Of a stretch of 64,000 nucleotides of DNA, positions 54,783-64,000 are shown piece by piece. The stretch is taken from contig NZ_JAPEUL010000004.1 of assembly GCF_026113935.1 (NCBI RefSeq), positions 372,001-436,000 on the forward strand, in the 5' to 3' direction. Position numbers and translations under genes: made by a program. The first letter of the stretch is position 1. Each line of letters starts with the position of its first letter. This DNA comes from Marinomonas rhodophyticola. GTDB taxonomy: Bacteria > Pseudomonadota > Gammaproteobacteria > Pseudomonadales > Marinomonadaceae. The notes under the pieces are model-generated. The model did not search any database and was not told where the DNA came from. It saw only the letters and a program-made list of their open reading frames with translations.

Positions 54783-55466
54783 TCAGCCAAGTTGTGCTAG
54801 CTGCTCATAAGTATTGCGCAGCCAGACTTTCATGCGCTGACGTTCCGCAATGTTCATGATGCTTTTATCATTGGCTACGGCCCAAAAGCTGCTGTTATTG
54901 AAGTCAATTTTTTGTGTTAGCTTGCTTTGCAGTTTGGGTAATTCGATGATTAAAGCGTCACGACTCATGGCTTTTTTAAACGTCTCTGATTTTTGGAAGC
55001 GAGAAAAGTCACTGCCACGTCCGAGGTTTTGCACAACAACAAAGTCAACAGAAGGTTGTGTATAGCGATCGAGCAAATTGTCTAACAATGTGACTGAGTC
55101 CGCTCCATCGTCCATAACATGCCATAGGCAGACTTGATATCCCATTTCGTCTAGTAAGCCAAAAACATCCGTTTCTTTAATCCATTTACCTAGTGGCTGA
55201 GCTGCTTGAGCGGCTAAGTCGATGATTAAATCACGATCTGGGTATTCCTCGATAGCCGCTAGCATGCCATCTAAACTGTCCTCTTCGCCAATTAAAATAG
55301 GAGAGGCGAATTCATTGTAAAAGCGTGAGAAGGTACCGTGCGAAGCATCACAATCAAATCCTAAAAAGGCCTGATTGTTATCGATATAATATTGTGCCAA
55401 TACTCGCGCGGTCATGGATTTGCCTACACCGCCTTTTTCTCCACCTATGAAATGTACCTTACCCAT
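54783..55466 (-). CDS. Orphan ParA/MinD-like ATPase
   Basis: 227 residues. The deviant Walker A motif GGEKGGVGKSMTARVLAQYY opens the protein, FDCDASHGTFSRFY follows and LIIDLAAQAAQPLGKW is the Walker B region. It resembles the small ParA-like ATPases met on plasmids and in mobile regions (often annotated as mobilisation or nucleotide-binding proteins). No ParB or centromere-like repeat is next to it, so a standard partition role is unlikely. Function unknown. Confidence 0.8.
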   Translation of the reverse strand: MGKVHFIGGEKGGVGKSMTARVLAQYYIDNNQAFLGFDCDASHGTFSRFYNEFASPILIGEEDSLDGMLAAIEEYPDRDLIIDLAAQAAQPLGKWIKETDVFGLLDEMGYQVCLWHVMDDGADSVTLLDNLLDRYTQPSVDFVVVQNLGRGSDFSRFQKSETFKKAMSRDALIIELPKLQSKLTQKIDFNNSSFWAVANDKSIMNIAERQRMKVWLRNTYEQLAQLG

Positions 55467-55694
55467 TTAGATTTCCTCATCAAAGCTTAACGTAACCATG
55501 TTTAAAAGAGAGTTCGAGTAACCCGTAGACACTGTATCAATATTTATTGAAAAAGCATGATGCTTTCATGACAAAGTAACAGAAAAAAGAATAAACGCGG
55601 TAGCAGTATGGAGAATTTAAGTGCTTTTCTAGGTGTGTAAACAAATAGATGCTAGTCTAAAAGACTATGCTATACACAATATAAGGATGACTTT

Positions 55695-55934
55695 ATGGAA
55701 ATTTTAGCTTTTTTGTTGATTGGTGCATTAGCCGGCTGGTTAGCTGGTCAGTTTGTGAAAGGAGCGGGTTTCGGCTTGGTCGGTAATATTGTTATTGGTG
55801 TTGTGGGGTCTTTTGTTGGCGGCTTTACTTTTCAACTATTAGGTTTGTATTCAGGTAGTTTTTTAGGGTCGCTTGTTACCGCAACAGTGGGAGCGATTAT
55901 CTTACTTTATGTGGTTCGTTTGGCGAAGTCCTAG
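55695..55934 (+). CDS. GlsB/YeaQ/YmgE family membrane protein
   Basis: 79 residues, three short membrane helices with the glycine pattern GALAGWLAGQFVKGAGFGLVGN and VVGSFVGGFTF. Members are stress-linked (transglycosylase-associated) small proteins of unknown mechanism. A ribosome site AAGGATGACTTT lies in front and a terminator follows. Confidence 0.9.
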   Translation: MEILAFLLIGALAGWLAGQFVKGAGFGLVGNIVIGVVGSFVGGFTFQLLGLYSGSFLGSLVTATVGAIILLYVVRLAKS

Positions 55935-55948
55935 TCATAAGGGGTTTT

Positions 55949-55988
55949 AATAAGACAGCCCAACTTTTTTAGTATGGGCTGTCTTATT
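55949..55988. terminator. Bidirectional terminator
   Basis: AATAAGACAGCCCA and its exact complement across a 12-base loop; lies between the GlsB/YeaQ gene and convergent dapA. Confidence 0.85.
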
Positions 55989-56001
55989 AGTTTGTTCGTT
56001 G

Positions 56002-56874
56002 TTAAATGAGTTCTAATTCTTCCATGATGCGGCGTATTGTCGCTTTTGTACTGTCTTGCAGTGGCACCATAGGCAGACGACATTCTTCGGTGCACAGGCC
56101 TAATAATGACATGGCATATTTTGGTCCTGTTGGGTTGGGTTCAATGAACAGCGCGGTATGTAGGGCAAATAATTTATCTTGCAACTGGGCGGCCTCTACA
56201 TATTTGCCTTCTCGGCACAAACGTTGTAACTCGACAACGAGTTTCGGGGCTACATTTGATGTCACCGAAATACAGCCATTACCGCCACCGATGTTATAAG
56301 CCACCGTAGTAATATCGTCCCCACTTAAGAAATTAAAAGGTTTATTGATTAAGGCGCGTTCACGAATAGGTCGGGTTAAGTCGCCAGTTGCATCTTTAAC
56401 GCCAATGATTCTTGGTAATTCAGCAAGGCGAGCCATAGTCGTTACTTCCAAGCCAACAACTGAGCGTGGCGGAATATTATAGAGAATGATCGGGAGTTTG
56501 CTGTTGTCGTGTACGTGTTTAAAGTGTTCATACAAGCCAGCTTGATTTGGGCGATTATAATAGCCTGCAACGTGCAATGTTGCATCCGCACCAGCTTGAT
56601 AAGCAAACTCTGAGTAGTTAACGGCTTCGACAGGGTTGTTGGAACCTGCCCCAGCAAGAACGGGTACGGCTTTATTGGTTTCTTGTACGGTAATTTCAAT
56701 AACACGTTTGTGTTCGTGTTCGCTTAATGTGGGCGATTCCCCCGTTGTGCCAACTGGTACTAAACCATTGATGCCTTGATCAATTTGCCAGCGTACGATA
56801 TTACGCAAGGCATCTTCGTCTAATTGACCGTTACGAAAAGGAGTGACTAATGCTGTTATTGCACCGTAAAACAT
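56002..56874 (-). CDS. dapA: 4-hydroxy-tetrahydrodipicolinate synthase
   Basis: First step of the lysine/meso-DAP branch. 290 residues; starts MFYGAITALVTPFRNGQLDE, has GLVPVGTTGESPTLSEHEHK near 37, LPIILYNIPPRSVVGLEV with the Tyr and IIGVKDATGDLTRP with the Schiff-base Lys near 161, and GGGNGCISVTSNVAP near 188. Upstream is a 370-base gap with its promoter. Confidence 0.96.
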   Translation of the reverse strand: MFYGAITALVTPFRNGQLDEDALRNIVRWQIDQGINGLVPVGTTGESPTLSEHEHKRVIEITVQETNKAVPVLAGAGSNNPVEAVNYSEFAYQAGADATLHVAGYYNRPNQAGLYEHFKHVHDNSKLPIILYNIPPRSVVGLEVTTMARLAELPRIIGVKDATGDLTRPIRERALINKPFNFLSGDDITTVAYNIGGGNGCISVTSNVAPKLVVELQRLCREGKYVEAAQLQDKLFALHTALFIEPNPTGPKYAMSLLGLCTEECRLPMVPLQDSTKATIRRIMEELELI

Positions 56875-57248
56875 ACTGTTGCCTCATTTAGGCCGGTATG
56901 CATTCTGCTGAAAAGATAGGTAAACCGTCAGCGAGAATGCTGCCAGGGAGTTGTTTGAATCTTATTTCCACACGTCAGCGCCGCAAAGCTTCTTCGCCTT
57001 ACGTTTATCGCCGTTATGTTTGTTTAAGATATTGTTATACATAAATTAATTTGAATTCTTAACATAGAGTGTTTTTCTATGCTCACCTTTTTTTCGCGAA
57101 AGGTCAATACATGGCCGACTTTTTATTGGATGGTATTTCCGCCTTGTCTAGTGTTTTTTTCGCAATAAAAAACGCTCGCTTACTGTTTAACCAATAGTGG
57201 GATAGTGATTAAACAGTCAGTGAGCGTTTTTATCGTTAGTAGAAGGCA
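56875..57248. other. dapA promoter region and following gap
   Basis: No gene accepted. Contains the dapA promoter (AT-rich at about 57020-57080) and, at the right, the large hairpin listed separately. Confidence 0.5.
57167..57231 (-). terminator. Long-stem terminator of the SGNH/acyltransferase gene
   Basis: AAAAAACGCTCGCTTACTGT and TTAA pair with TTAAACAGTCAGTGAGCGTTTTT over about 22 bp with few mismatches. On the minus strand it follows the stop at 57249 by 18 bases. Confidence 0.85.
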
Positions 57249-59865
57249 CTATTTTTTAAAGATGAAGTCTTCTGTTTCCAACAATTTATTGGTCCAAAGC
57301 TCATACGCTTTGTGGTTCAAATGCAGTTTGTCTCCTTCAAAAAGGTTTTCCTTTATGTCTCCTTTTCTGTCTAACAGCGTAGAAAACAAGTCCAAATATT
57401 GTGTATTAGGTCGAGTTTTTGCCAATCTAACTAGTTGCTGATTGGCTATTTCTATGGTTTTGCGCATTTTCAAGCGAACCGGGCTGCATTTTATACTAAT
57501 GAGTGTGACGGGAATGCCAGGCAAATGACGATCTATCTTTTGTAACAGTTCGATATAGAGGTCCACCACTTTATTGCTGTCGCAATGGTTGCCGATATCA
57601 TTATCGCCTGCATAAATCACCATAGAACGAGGCTTATGAGGCAAAATGATACGTTCAAAATAGTACACACAAGCTTCTAGAGTCGCCCCGCCAAAGCCAA
57701 GGTTTATACCATCCTTGTCGCGGAAGTGATGGGTGAAATCGTGCCATAAACGCATGGTTGATGAGCCATAAAACGCGACTGGCTGCTCTTTATATTTCTG
57801 GTGAGCAAGATGAAACTCTAGTTCACGGACATCGGATTCGAACTCGATATCAATCTGATTTAAGCTCATCACGTTAGAACGATAGCCATTTTTACCGCTG
57901 AATATCGGGTATTGTCGTATCTCTCTGGATAGTTCGACGGCTTCTTCGACGTAGCCTTTGTATTCTTCTTGATAGGCCATAAGGAATTGATTTAAAGCGG
58001 CTTTATCTTTGTAGTCGACTCGGCTAGACAGCTTAAACGCGGGTTTGATAATGACGGTATATAAATTGTGATCCGCTCGTTTATCAAAGTTCGCAACAAC
58101 GATAGGAACTATCCATGGCTCGTCAGAAGCCCATAGAGCCAGCGAGTTCAAAAGCATGAGGTAAAAAGGTGCCAGGTGATTGATGTGTGCCAAAACTCTG
58201 GCCTTCTGGCGATATCATCAGCGGAAAGTTGTTTTGTAAGGTCTGTTGTGATTGTTTAATGAACTCATCGTATTCTGGCGTGTCTTTGGTGAGATTGTCC
58301 CAGCTATTAATAAAAATATTGCCAAAGCGACCGTAAAAATCATCACGCCAAAACTCACTTTCTTTGCTTCGACGCACGACTCGTTGTCCAGAAATACCAT
58401 ATTCTTTGTCTATGATCATCGCGCTGATAAATTGCGCGTCCATAGAAAAACGGAAACCATTTGGTAGGCGATTGGTTGGGGAACCAAGTAAGTGGTTATA
58501 AATAAATAAAGATCCCGCTTTTTTCGGTAAGTTTTCTAGCCCTTTGATCACATAGGGAACTTGCTGAAATGCTTGCTTAAATAGCTCTGTTCCAAAACGT
58601 CTCGCATCAAGGGCAGGTGTGTCTTTAGGTAGGTTGTTGATGGTGTCATAGACATTTTGCAGATGGCGATAAAAAGCGTTTTCGCGCTGTAAGTCTTTCA
58701 AAATATCTAAGCACATACCTGAAATAGTACGTTCTAGCACACAGCCAAAATGCAGGCATTTGTAGAGGACGCCAAAGGCTTCATCTGTTGTAATGGCGCT
58801 TTTTAATAGTTCACTAACCTTATACAAAGGTGAGCTAACGGGTAATAGTGCGGCATTTTGTTCGATGACATTGCTGACCGCAAGAACTTCGTCATTGGCT
58901 ATCTGAGAAAGATAACGCATGCGGGCTGCAAGCAGGTGGGCACCGACTAACCAAATGAGGCGATAGAGATATTTTACTGAAAATTTAGGGTTATCTTGAA
59001 ATATGTCTAATAAATCTTCTCGTTTAATGCGTAAGATGCTGCTGTCTCGTGAGGAGATAATTGACGTGCGGTTTTTCATGCTACCATTTTGAGTGGCCCA
59101 CGCTAACACAGTACCCGCACGTGCGATTGTACGAGTTGTTATAATATCGCCAGACTCCGTCTGATAGCTGATAACCACCTTGCCTTTTATGAGCAGATAT
59201 AAGCCATCAGCAAGCTGATCTTGTTGGCTTATGATATCCCCTTGATGAGCTAATAATATAGAAGATTTTTTCGCCAAAGTGTGTATTTCAGCTTGCGTAA
59301 ATGTTTCGCAGAACGGTGCGTAATTGAGCAAGCTGATGGCATCTTTGAGAGCATGTGTTTGTGTTTCTGAATCAACTAGTGGGCGAGTTTCTTCAAACGC
59401 CAAAGATTCGTTAGAGAAAAAAGGGCGAGTTTGGTTTTGAATGTCGGTGAGAACAGGTAAAGACTCTTGATAGACAAATTGTAAAAACTTGTTGGCAAAG
59501 TTTAAATTGGCGTCGAGAATTTTTTGTAGCTCAACAATGGGCCAAAAGAGTAAAGTGGAAGACTTTGTGGCAGTAAATGTTGTGGCATAGCGTGATGGAT
59601 GTCGGAACGCAGACCACCCTATAGGAGAAAGAGGGTTATGTATTAGGCCCACATTGTAAGACTTTCCTGTATCTTGAAGTGGAACAGAAATAGCCACTTC
59701 ACCTTCAATAAGAAAATAGAGGTGCTGGCCAATTTCAAATTGCTTGGCGAGTATTTCACCGGCTTTGAGTGTTTTTATGCTTGCCATACTGGTCATTGCC
59801 GTCGCTAATTCTGCGTCAACGTTTGCCATAAAGGGGAAAGCTTGTACTTGTTTTGTTACGTCCAT
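57249..59865 (-). CDS. Multidomain protein: two cNMP-binding domains, acyltransferase-like domain, SGNH hydrolase (frameshifted)
   Basis: Two frames (57249-58193 and 58123-59865) overlap and read as one chain of about 870 residues. In order: a cyclic-nucleotide-binding-type domain (about 10-130, LKAGEILAKQFEIGQHLYFL), a second one (about 185-300, LAHQGDIISQQDQLADGLYL), a helical stretch, an acyltransferase-like domain (about 400-640, with FIYNHLLGSPTNRLPNGF and MISPEGQSFGTHQSPGTFLP) and, after the break near 58126-58128, the end of that domain (EPWIVPIVVANFDKRADHNL) and an SGNH/GDSL hydrolase (VAFYGSSTMRLWHDF, INLGFGGATLEACV, YAGDNDIGN, DKLHLNHKAYELW). The SGNH Ser, Gly, Asn and Asp-His blocks are complete. 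It may acylate and deacylate a lipid under a nucleotide signal, but function is inferred only. Confidence 0.75.
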
Positions 59866-59891
59866 CTTTAGTACCTCAAATCTGTATTGCC

Positions 59892-60500
59892 CTAGCTAGG
59901 ACGTTTGATCGTGACTGTCTCACCTAGGAGGGCATAATCATTGCCACCTAGTCGTGAAAGGGGATTAAGCTTTTTGTTATCAATGACAAAGTGATTGTCT
60001 TTTTGCATCATCAGATCGTCATCAAGATACAGATCTATGATTTCTAAATAAATCGCATCGAATGATGAATGTCCTAATGTATGCAGGTCGAATAGTTTGC
60101 AGTGAAATGCCACTTTTGCCTGTGCAATACGAGGCAATGTGTTAGTGAAATCGGTCAGGGACAGGTCTGCCCCAGGTAACTCTGACTCACCGTACGGTAA
60201 CGTTGCCGCACTCTCGTTAACGGCGTTCATGACATCTCCACTTGGAATATGCAAAACACATTCCTTTTCTCGCTGGAGGTTGTATTTTGTGTCCTTGGTT
60301 ATTTCTGCGGTCTTGTTACCAATAGACACCATGAGAAGGGCTGGATCAGAAGAAACTGGAGCAAAATAAGAAAACGGAGCAAGATTAAAACTGTCGTTCT
60401 CATTTTTTGTCATGATCCACGCAATGGGGCGCGGCGTGATGGTTTGTGTGATCAGATGATAGCGCTGACTGCCGCTGAGTTGATCAAACTGGAAACGCAT
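59892..60500 (-). CDS. Flavin reductase-like FMN-binding protein
   Basis: 202 residues of the DIM6/NTAB flavin reductase fold: TQTITPRPIAWIMTKNENDSFNLAPFSYFAPVSSDPA is the typical N-terminus, with FMN-binding residues in NLAPFS and the loop FVIDNKKLNPLSRLGGNDYA. It may be an FMN reductase or a flavoprotein oxidoreductase with an unknown partner. It is 26 bases from the cNMP/acyltransferase gene and on the same strand, so cotranscription is likely. Confidence 0.86.
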   Translation of the reverse strand: MRFQFDQLSGSQRYHLITQTITPRPIAWIMTKNENDSFNLAPFSYFAPVSSDPALLMVSIGNKTAEITKDTKYNLQREKECVLHIPSGDVMNAVNESAATLPYGESELPGADLSLTDFTNTLPRIAQAKVAFHCKLFDLHTLGHSSFDAIYLEIIDLYLDDDLMMQKDNHFVIDNKKLNPLSRLGGNDYALLGETVTIKRPS

Positions 60501-60681
60501 AGACTTCCCCGTGGTTATGAAACATTCCTTGTTAAATTACTACAAATAGCATTCCATTGTGAATCTTTGAATAGAAACTTATGAAATTTATTGTAAAAAG
60601 GGGGCGTAAAAAGAGGCAAGGGAAGAGCCAATTTACTGTATAAATAGGCTCAGTCTTGGTCGAGGTATATTGTTCGAGTGA

Positions 60682-61341
60682 TTAATACGCTTCAATAATG
60701 CTGTTAAAAGCAATGACGACGCGATCTTTTTCTCCAAAATACGGTAAGGCGGAGTGTTTTAGGTAGGAAGGAAATATAATGACCTGTCCGTCTGTTGGTG
60801 TGAAATCCCATACGCCATGCCCTCCAAGGTAAGCGGTACCTGGGTCTGCGTAGTGTTCGGCATTCACTCTGGGATCATAAAAGCGATTTAGGCCACCGTT
60901 GCCTTCGATATGAGCATCGCCAGGTTCTAAATAATAAATGCCGCACCAAGAGCAATTTGGGTGCGAGTGGGCATCGTGGTAACCGCCTTTTTGTGTAACG
61001 TGGTACCAAGATTCGATAATATGTGCGTCAGCTTCCATGTCGTCGGGCCAGAAAGCTTGGTTGACGGAAGTGGCAATTTCTAGAATCAATTCTTCTAAAG
61101 CGCGTTTAGCTTCCATTATGTTGGCGTCAGCCAAGTCTAAAAAATCCAAGGTGCTTTCGTGTAAGGCATATTTAGCTTTTGGGGCGATGTTACTTTCAAT
61201 GGCGGTGGTTTGAATCGCCTTTTGTTGGTAAACCGCAGCAAGTAACGCTTCTTTTAGAAAGTCATGGTCTGGCATTTGTGTGATAAAGAGCGGTGTGCTC
61301 CAGACGGTAAGTTCTTCCAAGACAACGGATTCATTATTCAT
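60682..61341 (-). CDS. 2OG-Fe(II) oxygenase-like protein (TIGR02466 family)
   Basis: 219 residues. The double-stranded beta-helix features are YHDAHSHPNCSWCGIYYLEPG, in which H-x-H-x-N-type ligands are visible, VIIFPSYLKHSALPYFGEKD with the distal His and Arg, and VVIAFNSI. This family is common in marine bacteria and phages; its substrate is unknown. It is 180 bases from the flavin reductase gene. Confidence 0.84.
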   Translation of the reverse strand: MNNESVVLEELTVWSTPLFITQMPDHDFLKEALLAAVYQQKAIQTTAIESNIAPKAKYALHESTLDFLDLADANIMEAKRALEELILEIATSVNQAFWPDDMEADAHIIESWYHVTQKGGYHDAHSHPNCSWCGIYYLEPGDAHIEGNGGLNRFYDPRVNAEHYADPGTAYLGGHGVWDFTPTDGQVIIFPSYLKHSALPYFGEKDRVVIAFNSIIEAY

Positions 61342-61430
61342 TTATTTTTTACCCAGGACATGGTGAGGCCGCATAATAACAGGCTGCGAGAATAAGTGAA
61401 GTCTAGCAAAGTAAACTTCACTTTATCGAG

Positions 61431-63434
61431 TTACAGGTTATTAGCCTGCTTTAGACTTTCGATTACTTCGACTTCTTTATCTATTTCAGACATGCGAGCA
61501 GTCATATCTTGAATCGCTTGTATGTTCTCGCTGACATCTCTACTTGCTATGTTAGAAGCATCACCTAGGGATTGAATTTGTGCCGTTAACTCGCCAGTAT
61601 TATTGGTGAGTCGAGACATGAACTGTTCAATACTTTCGATCGACTGACTGATAGAGCCAGTTGATTTGGTGACAGATGAGATCGTTTCTCCCGTTTTATT
61701 TAAGCTGTCTTGAGTGTTTTTAGATAGTTGTCTAACTTCATCGGCAACGACAGCAAAACCTCTACCAGCTTCGCCTGCTCGCGCGGCCTCAATCGCAGCG
61801 TTAAGTGCGAGAAGGTTAGTTTGATCAGCAATTCCCGAAATAACTTTCAAAATGGCAAGCACTTGCTCCGAGTTGTTTTTCAGCTGAGCCACGTTTCCAT
61901 TCAGTGCTTTGCGGCCATCTTCTTGCGCATTAATATCATTTCTTAGTTCATGGAAAGTACCGCTTACATCGCTAATAATCGCTTCTGTTTGCTGTGAATA
62001 CTTTGTGATTTTATTAAAACTGACGACCACTTGTTCAAGTAAAGGGCGATATTCAGATAGATAGTTAATCAGGTCTGCCTGTAAACGATTGATTTGCATT
62101 AAGCTATTCAATCTAGATAAGGTAAAAAATTCTTTGAAATAACTGTAGTGAATCGGAAAATTATCGACAATAGGGTCCGAAAATGGTTCGTTTTTTGACA
62201 CTTTGAATAGAAATAAGGCCGTTAGGGTTTGGTTCATATGTACACCTAATAGCTCGCCAAAAGTAGAAAAACCCGCGGCGTTAATGTTCTGGAAGGCGGT
62301 TAGCTCTTTGAGGGCTTTTGCATTATTTAAACGACGTAAAATACAGTCATTAGCCAGCATCGCTATGGGTTGAGGCTTGCCTTTCATAAACGCGTCAAAG
62401 GCTTGTTTGGTGCTATCGGCAAATCCTTTAGCTTCCACCAGAATAAGCTCGTCGCCAAAATCTAGGTCGCAGAAAAAATGAATGATCTTGTTATCTAAAT
62501 CAATGCTGGCGATGGAGCGTATAAATAATTCATTACCAATTTCAACTGCAAAAGAGTGGTTCGTTAACTTTGTATTTAGCTCGTTTGGTTGGCATTTAAA
62601 ATAGTCACAAAGGTGGTCAACCATGTTGACGATTTTGCCAGTAGATTTAGAAATGACTGTCGTAACAGTTCGCTTTTGTGGGTCTGATTCTGCAATATAA
62701 AAAGAGCGATCAGTCTTTTTAAAGTTGTGTGTTTTTAGTATGCCGTAGCGGATATTGTCTGCTAGCTTAGTAAAAATAACCACAGCACAGTTATGAGCAA
62801 CTTTGTTGCCGTCGTAGACAGACGCTTGTTTGAAATCTAACTTCCCTCCTGCTGAGCCTCCAATGAAATGACAAGGAAAACGCTGGCTATCATATAGGGC
62901 TTTCATAAAGAAGTTTTCGCTAGACGACAATCCATCCATAAATGTAATGGCAATAGTATCTTGGTAGTTGATGGCCATTTTTACATTTATCTTTTCTATC
63001 TCGGATTGAATAGCTTGAATTCTATCTTGCTTGTTTTTGGTTGCTTTGCCTTGTTTTAAGTCTTCACAATGCAGTGGGATGGTTTTTATTTCAGTGGATG
63101 CTAGAAGCTCTTCACTGTAGCTTTGCAAGACAATTGAGTCCCATTTTCCATCGGTCGTTTGATAAAAGTTTGCTTGTTGGCTGTTAAGTTCGCCTGCTGT
63201 CATCACAGCAACGACTTTTTCACAGTAAGGTGTGAATCGCTGAATCTTTTCAACAGTGCTTTCAAAGTCTAGATTAGAGGATACAAAGGCAAGGATTAAT
63301 TGTGTTTTCTTTTCTGGAAACATCAATTCAGACAGGGTAGTTTCAGACAGTTCAGCATGAGTTAGCTGAAGAATTTTGATGCCCTGATTTGTACTATTAG
63401 GTAACGTTATTGATTTTCGTTTAAACCAAGACAT
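61431..63434 (-). CDS. Soluble FIST-domain methyl-accepting chemotaxis transducer
   Basis: 667 residues, no membrane helices. A FIST_N domain (about 20-225, [34 protein letters not shown]) and FIST_C (about 235-385) form the sensor; FIST domains are linked to small-ligand, possibly amino acid, sensing. The signalling domain has the conserved hairpin tip [20 protein letters not shown] then [20 protein letters not shown], so it can bind CheA and CheW. The Met at 63434 (MSWFKRKS) has GGAG 7 bases upstream and is preferred to the Met four codons before. Confidence 0.9.
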   Translation of the reverse strand: MSWFKRKSITLPNSTNQGIKILQLTHAELSETTLSELMFPEKKTQLILAFVSSNLDFESTVEKIQRFTPYCEKVVAVMTAGELNSQQANFYQTTDGKWDSIVLQSYSEELLASTEIKTIPLHCEDLKQGKATKNKQDRIQAIQSEIEKINVKMAINYQDTIAITFMDGLSSSENFFMKALYDSQRFPCHFIGGSAGGKLDFKQASVYDGNKVAHNCAVVIFTKLADNIRYGILKTHNFKKTDRSFYIAESDPQKRTVTTVISKSTGKIVNMVDHLCDYFKCQPNELNTKLTNHSFAVEIGNELFIRSIASIDLDNKIIHFFCDLDFGDELILVEAKGFADSTKQAFDAFMKGKPQPIAMLANDCILRRLNNAKALKELTAFQNINAAGFSTFGELLGVHMNQTLTALFLFKVSKNEPFSDPIVDNFPIHYSYFKEFFTLSRLNSLMQINRLQADLINYLSEYRPLLEQVVVSFNKITKYSQQTEAIISDVSGTFHELRNDINAQEDGRKALNGNVAQLKNNSEQVLAILKVISGIADQTNLLALNAAIEAARAGEAGRGFAVVADEVRQLSKNTQDSLNKTGETISSVTKSTGSISQSIESIEQFMSRLTNNTGELTAQIQSLGDASNIASRDVSENIQAIQDMTARMSEIDKEVEVIESLKQANNL

Positions 63435-63564
63435 AGAGGTCTCCATAAAGCTAAATTGTTTTTGTTATCATCCCATCATTAATGTTAGAACAATGTCGGC
63501 TTTATGTTTGTATTGGTTTAAATATGTAACTTATTGATAGTAATAATGATTTTATAAATTTAAT

Positions 63565-64000
63565 TTATGGCAAATCTAATTCAGTTGCCACTGGTTTGTA
63601 GCCACAAAACATCATGACGAGATTGCGAAATCCCGTTTCACTGTCTGGGCCTTCTAATCCTTTGATGCTTTTGTCTAACAAAGCTAAATAGTTTTGCATG
63701 TAAGGTAGGGTAATTTTGTTGTGTCGTGACATGGCGCTTTCATAAAATGGCACGCGCTTGTCCCAGATTTTTTCACTCTGGCAGGCCTGTCTAAAGCTAG
63801 AGGATTGCATGGCTTGCAGTAGATTTGCCAGTGTTTGAATTTCTCGATTAAATAACCAAAGAAGGATACTGGCTTCCACACCTTCGCCAATGAGTTGGTT
63901 TAGACAATGCATTGCGCTTTTGGTGTTTCCCATTAGCAACCGGTCGCTAAGATCATAAATAGAATAACGGCTGCTGTCTGCGACGGATTCGACCACTTGT
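63565..64000 (-). CDS. holA: DNA polymerase III delta subunit, C-terminal part (5' partial)
   Basis: The clamp-loader delta subunit opens the beta clamp. Only the C-terminal region is inside the window: VESVADSSRYSIYDLSDRLL, EASILLWLFNREIQTLANLL and PFYESAMSRHNKITLPYMQNY match the HolA end; the chain ends in ATELDLP. The frame is open to base 64000, so the start lies outside the window. Confidence 0.88.
   Translation of the reverse strand, partial: QVVESVADSSRYSIYDLSDRLLMGNTKSAMHCLNQLIGEGVEASILLWLFNREIQTLANLLQAMQSSSFRQACQSEKIWDKRVPFYESAMSRHNKITLPYMQNYLALLDKSIKGLEGPDSETGFRNLVMMFCGYKPVATELDLP

Noticed and set aside
57112-57198. A 28-codon frame on the plus strand ending in the terminator hairpin
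   Set aside because: It overlaps the long-stem terminator and no homology or strong ribosome site supports it.
1-64000. tRNA or rRNA genes
   Set aside because: No cloverleaf-like or rRNA-like stretch was recognised by eye; a covariance search was not possible.

Overview
The window is a chromosomal segment of a gammaproteobacterium, most likely an Oceanospirillales member close to Marinomonas. The grounds are the housekeeping order accB-accC-prmA-DUF3426-dusB-fis-purH-purD, the di-iron Coq7, the 4Fe-4S type of CysH, the PqiABC set, and protein sequences that look closest to that group from memory. No search was run, so the genus is an inference. No rRNA or tRNA gene and no CRISPR array was seen.

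Layout. 0-4.5 kb: end of a CDP-alcohol phosphatidyltransferase gene, then the class Ia ribonucleotide reductase genes nrdA-nrdB with a YfaE-like ferredoxin, preceded by two probable NrdR boxes. 4.6-10.3 kb: DUF1624 membrane protein, AlkB-type demethylase, pdxH, coq7, a HIT protein and a degenerate 7TM sensor kinase-like protein. 10.3-19.1 kb: the long minus-strand block purD, purH, fis, dusB, DUF3426, prmA, accC, accB. 19.5-23.8 kb: dsbD, a lipoprotein/DUF2333 pair and a GNAT enzyme. 23.8-26.9 kb: an accessory island with attC-like sites and cassette genes (including a toxin-antitoxin pair) but no integrase, i.e. a CALIN-type array. 26.9-33 kb: GNAT, VOC protein, dGTPase, a LysR HTH-only protein, cysH, a Nudix gene and pabB. 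33-38.2 kb: an alpha/beta hydrolase, four type IV pilin-like minor pseudopilins and nadE. 38.2-40 kb: a REP-associated Y1 transposase between copies of a dispersed repeat. 40-48 kb: DJ-1/PfpI protein, cytochrome b561, rluF, small proteins, a DUF486 protein and pqiABC. 48-57 kb: homocysteine methyltransferase, RsbQ-like hydrolase, NhaP-type antiporter, a tannase-family esterase, an isocitrate-lyase-superfamily enzyme, an orphan ParA-like ATPase, a GlsB/YeaQ protein and dapA. 57-64 kb: an unusual cNMP-binding/acyltransferase/SGNH protein, a flavin reductase-like protein, a 2OG oxygenase-like protein, a FIST-domain chemotaxis transducer and the 3' part of holA.

About twenty conserved genes or predicted reading frames are broken by small indels, many in or beside homopolymer runs, and they include nrdB, pdxH and dusB. 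Restoring the frame gives full-length family members. The simplest reading is indel error in the assembly rather than gene decay, so these are annotated as single genes with the break stated.

Most of the content is ordinary metabolism. The most interesting parts are the integrase-less attC array with an unexplained structured block at its left edge, the RAYT with its flanking repeat family, and the multidomain protein at 57.2-59.9 kb.
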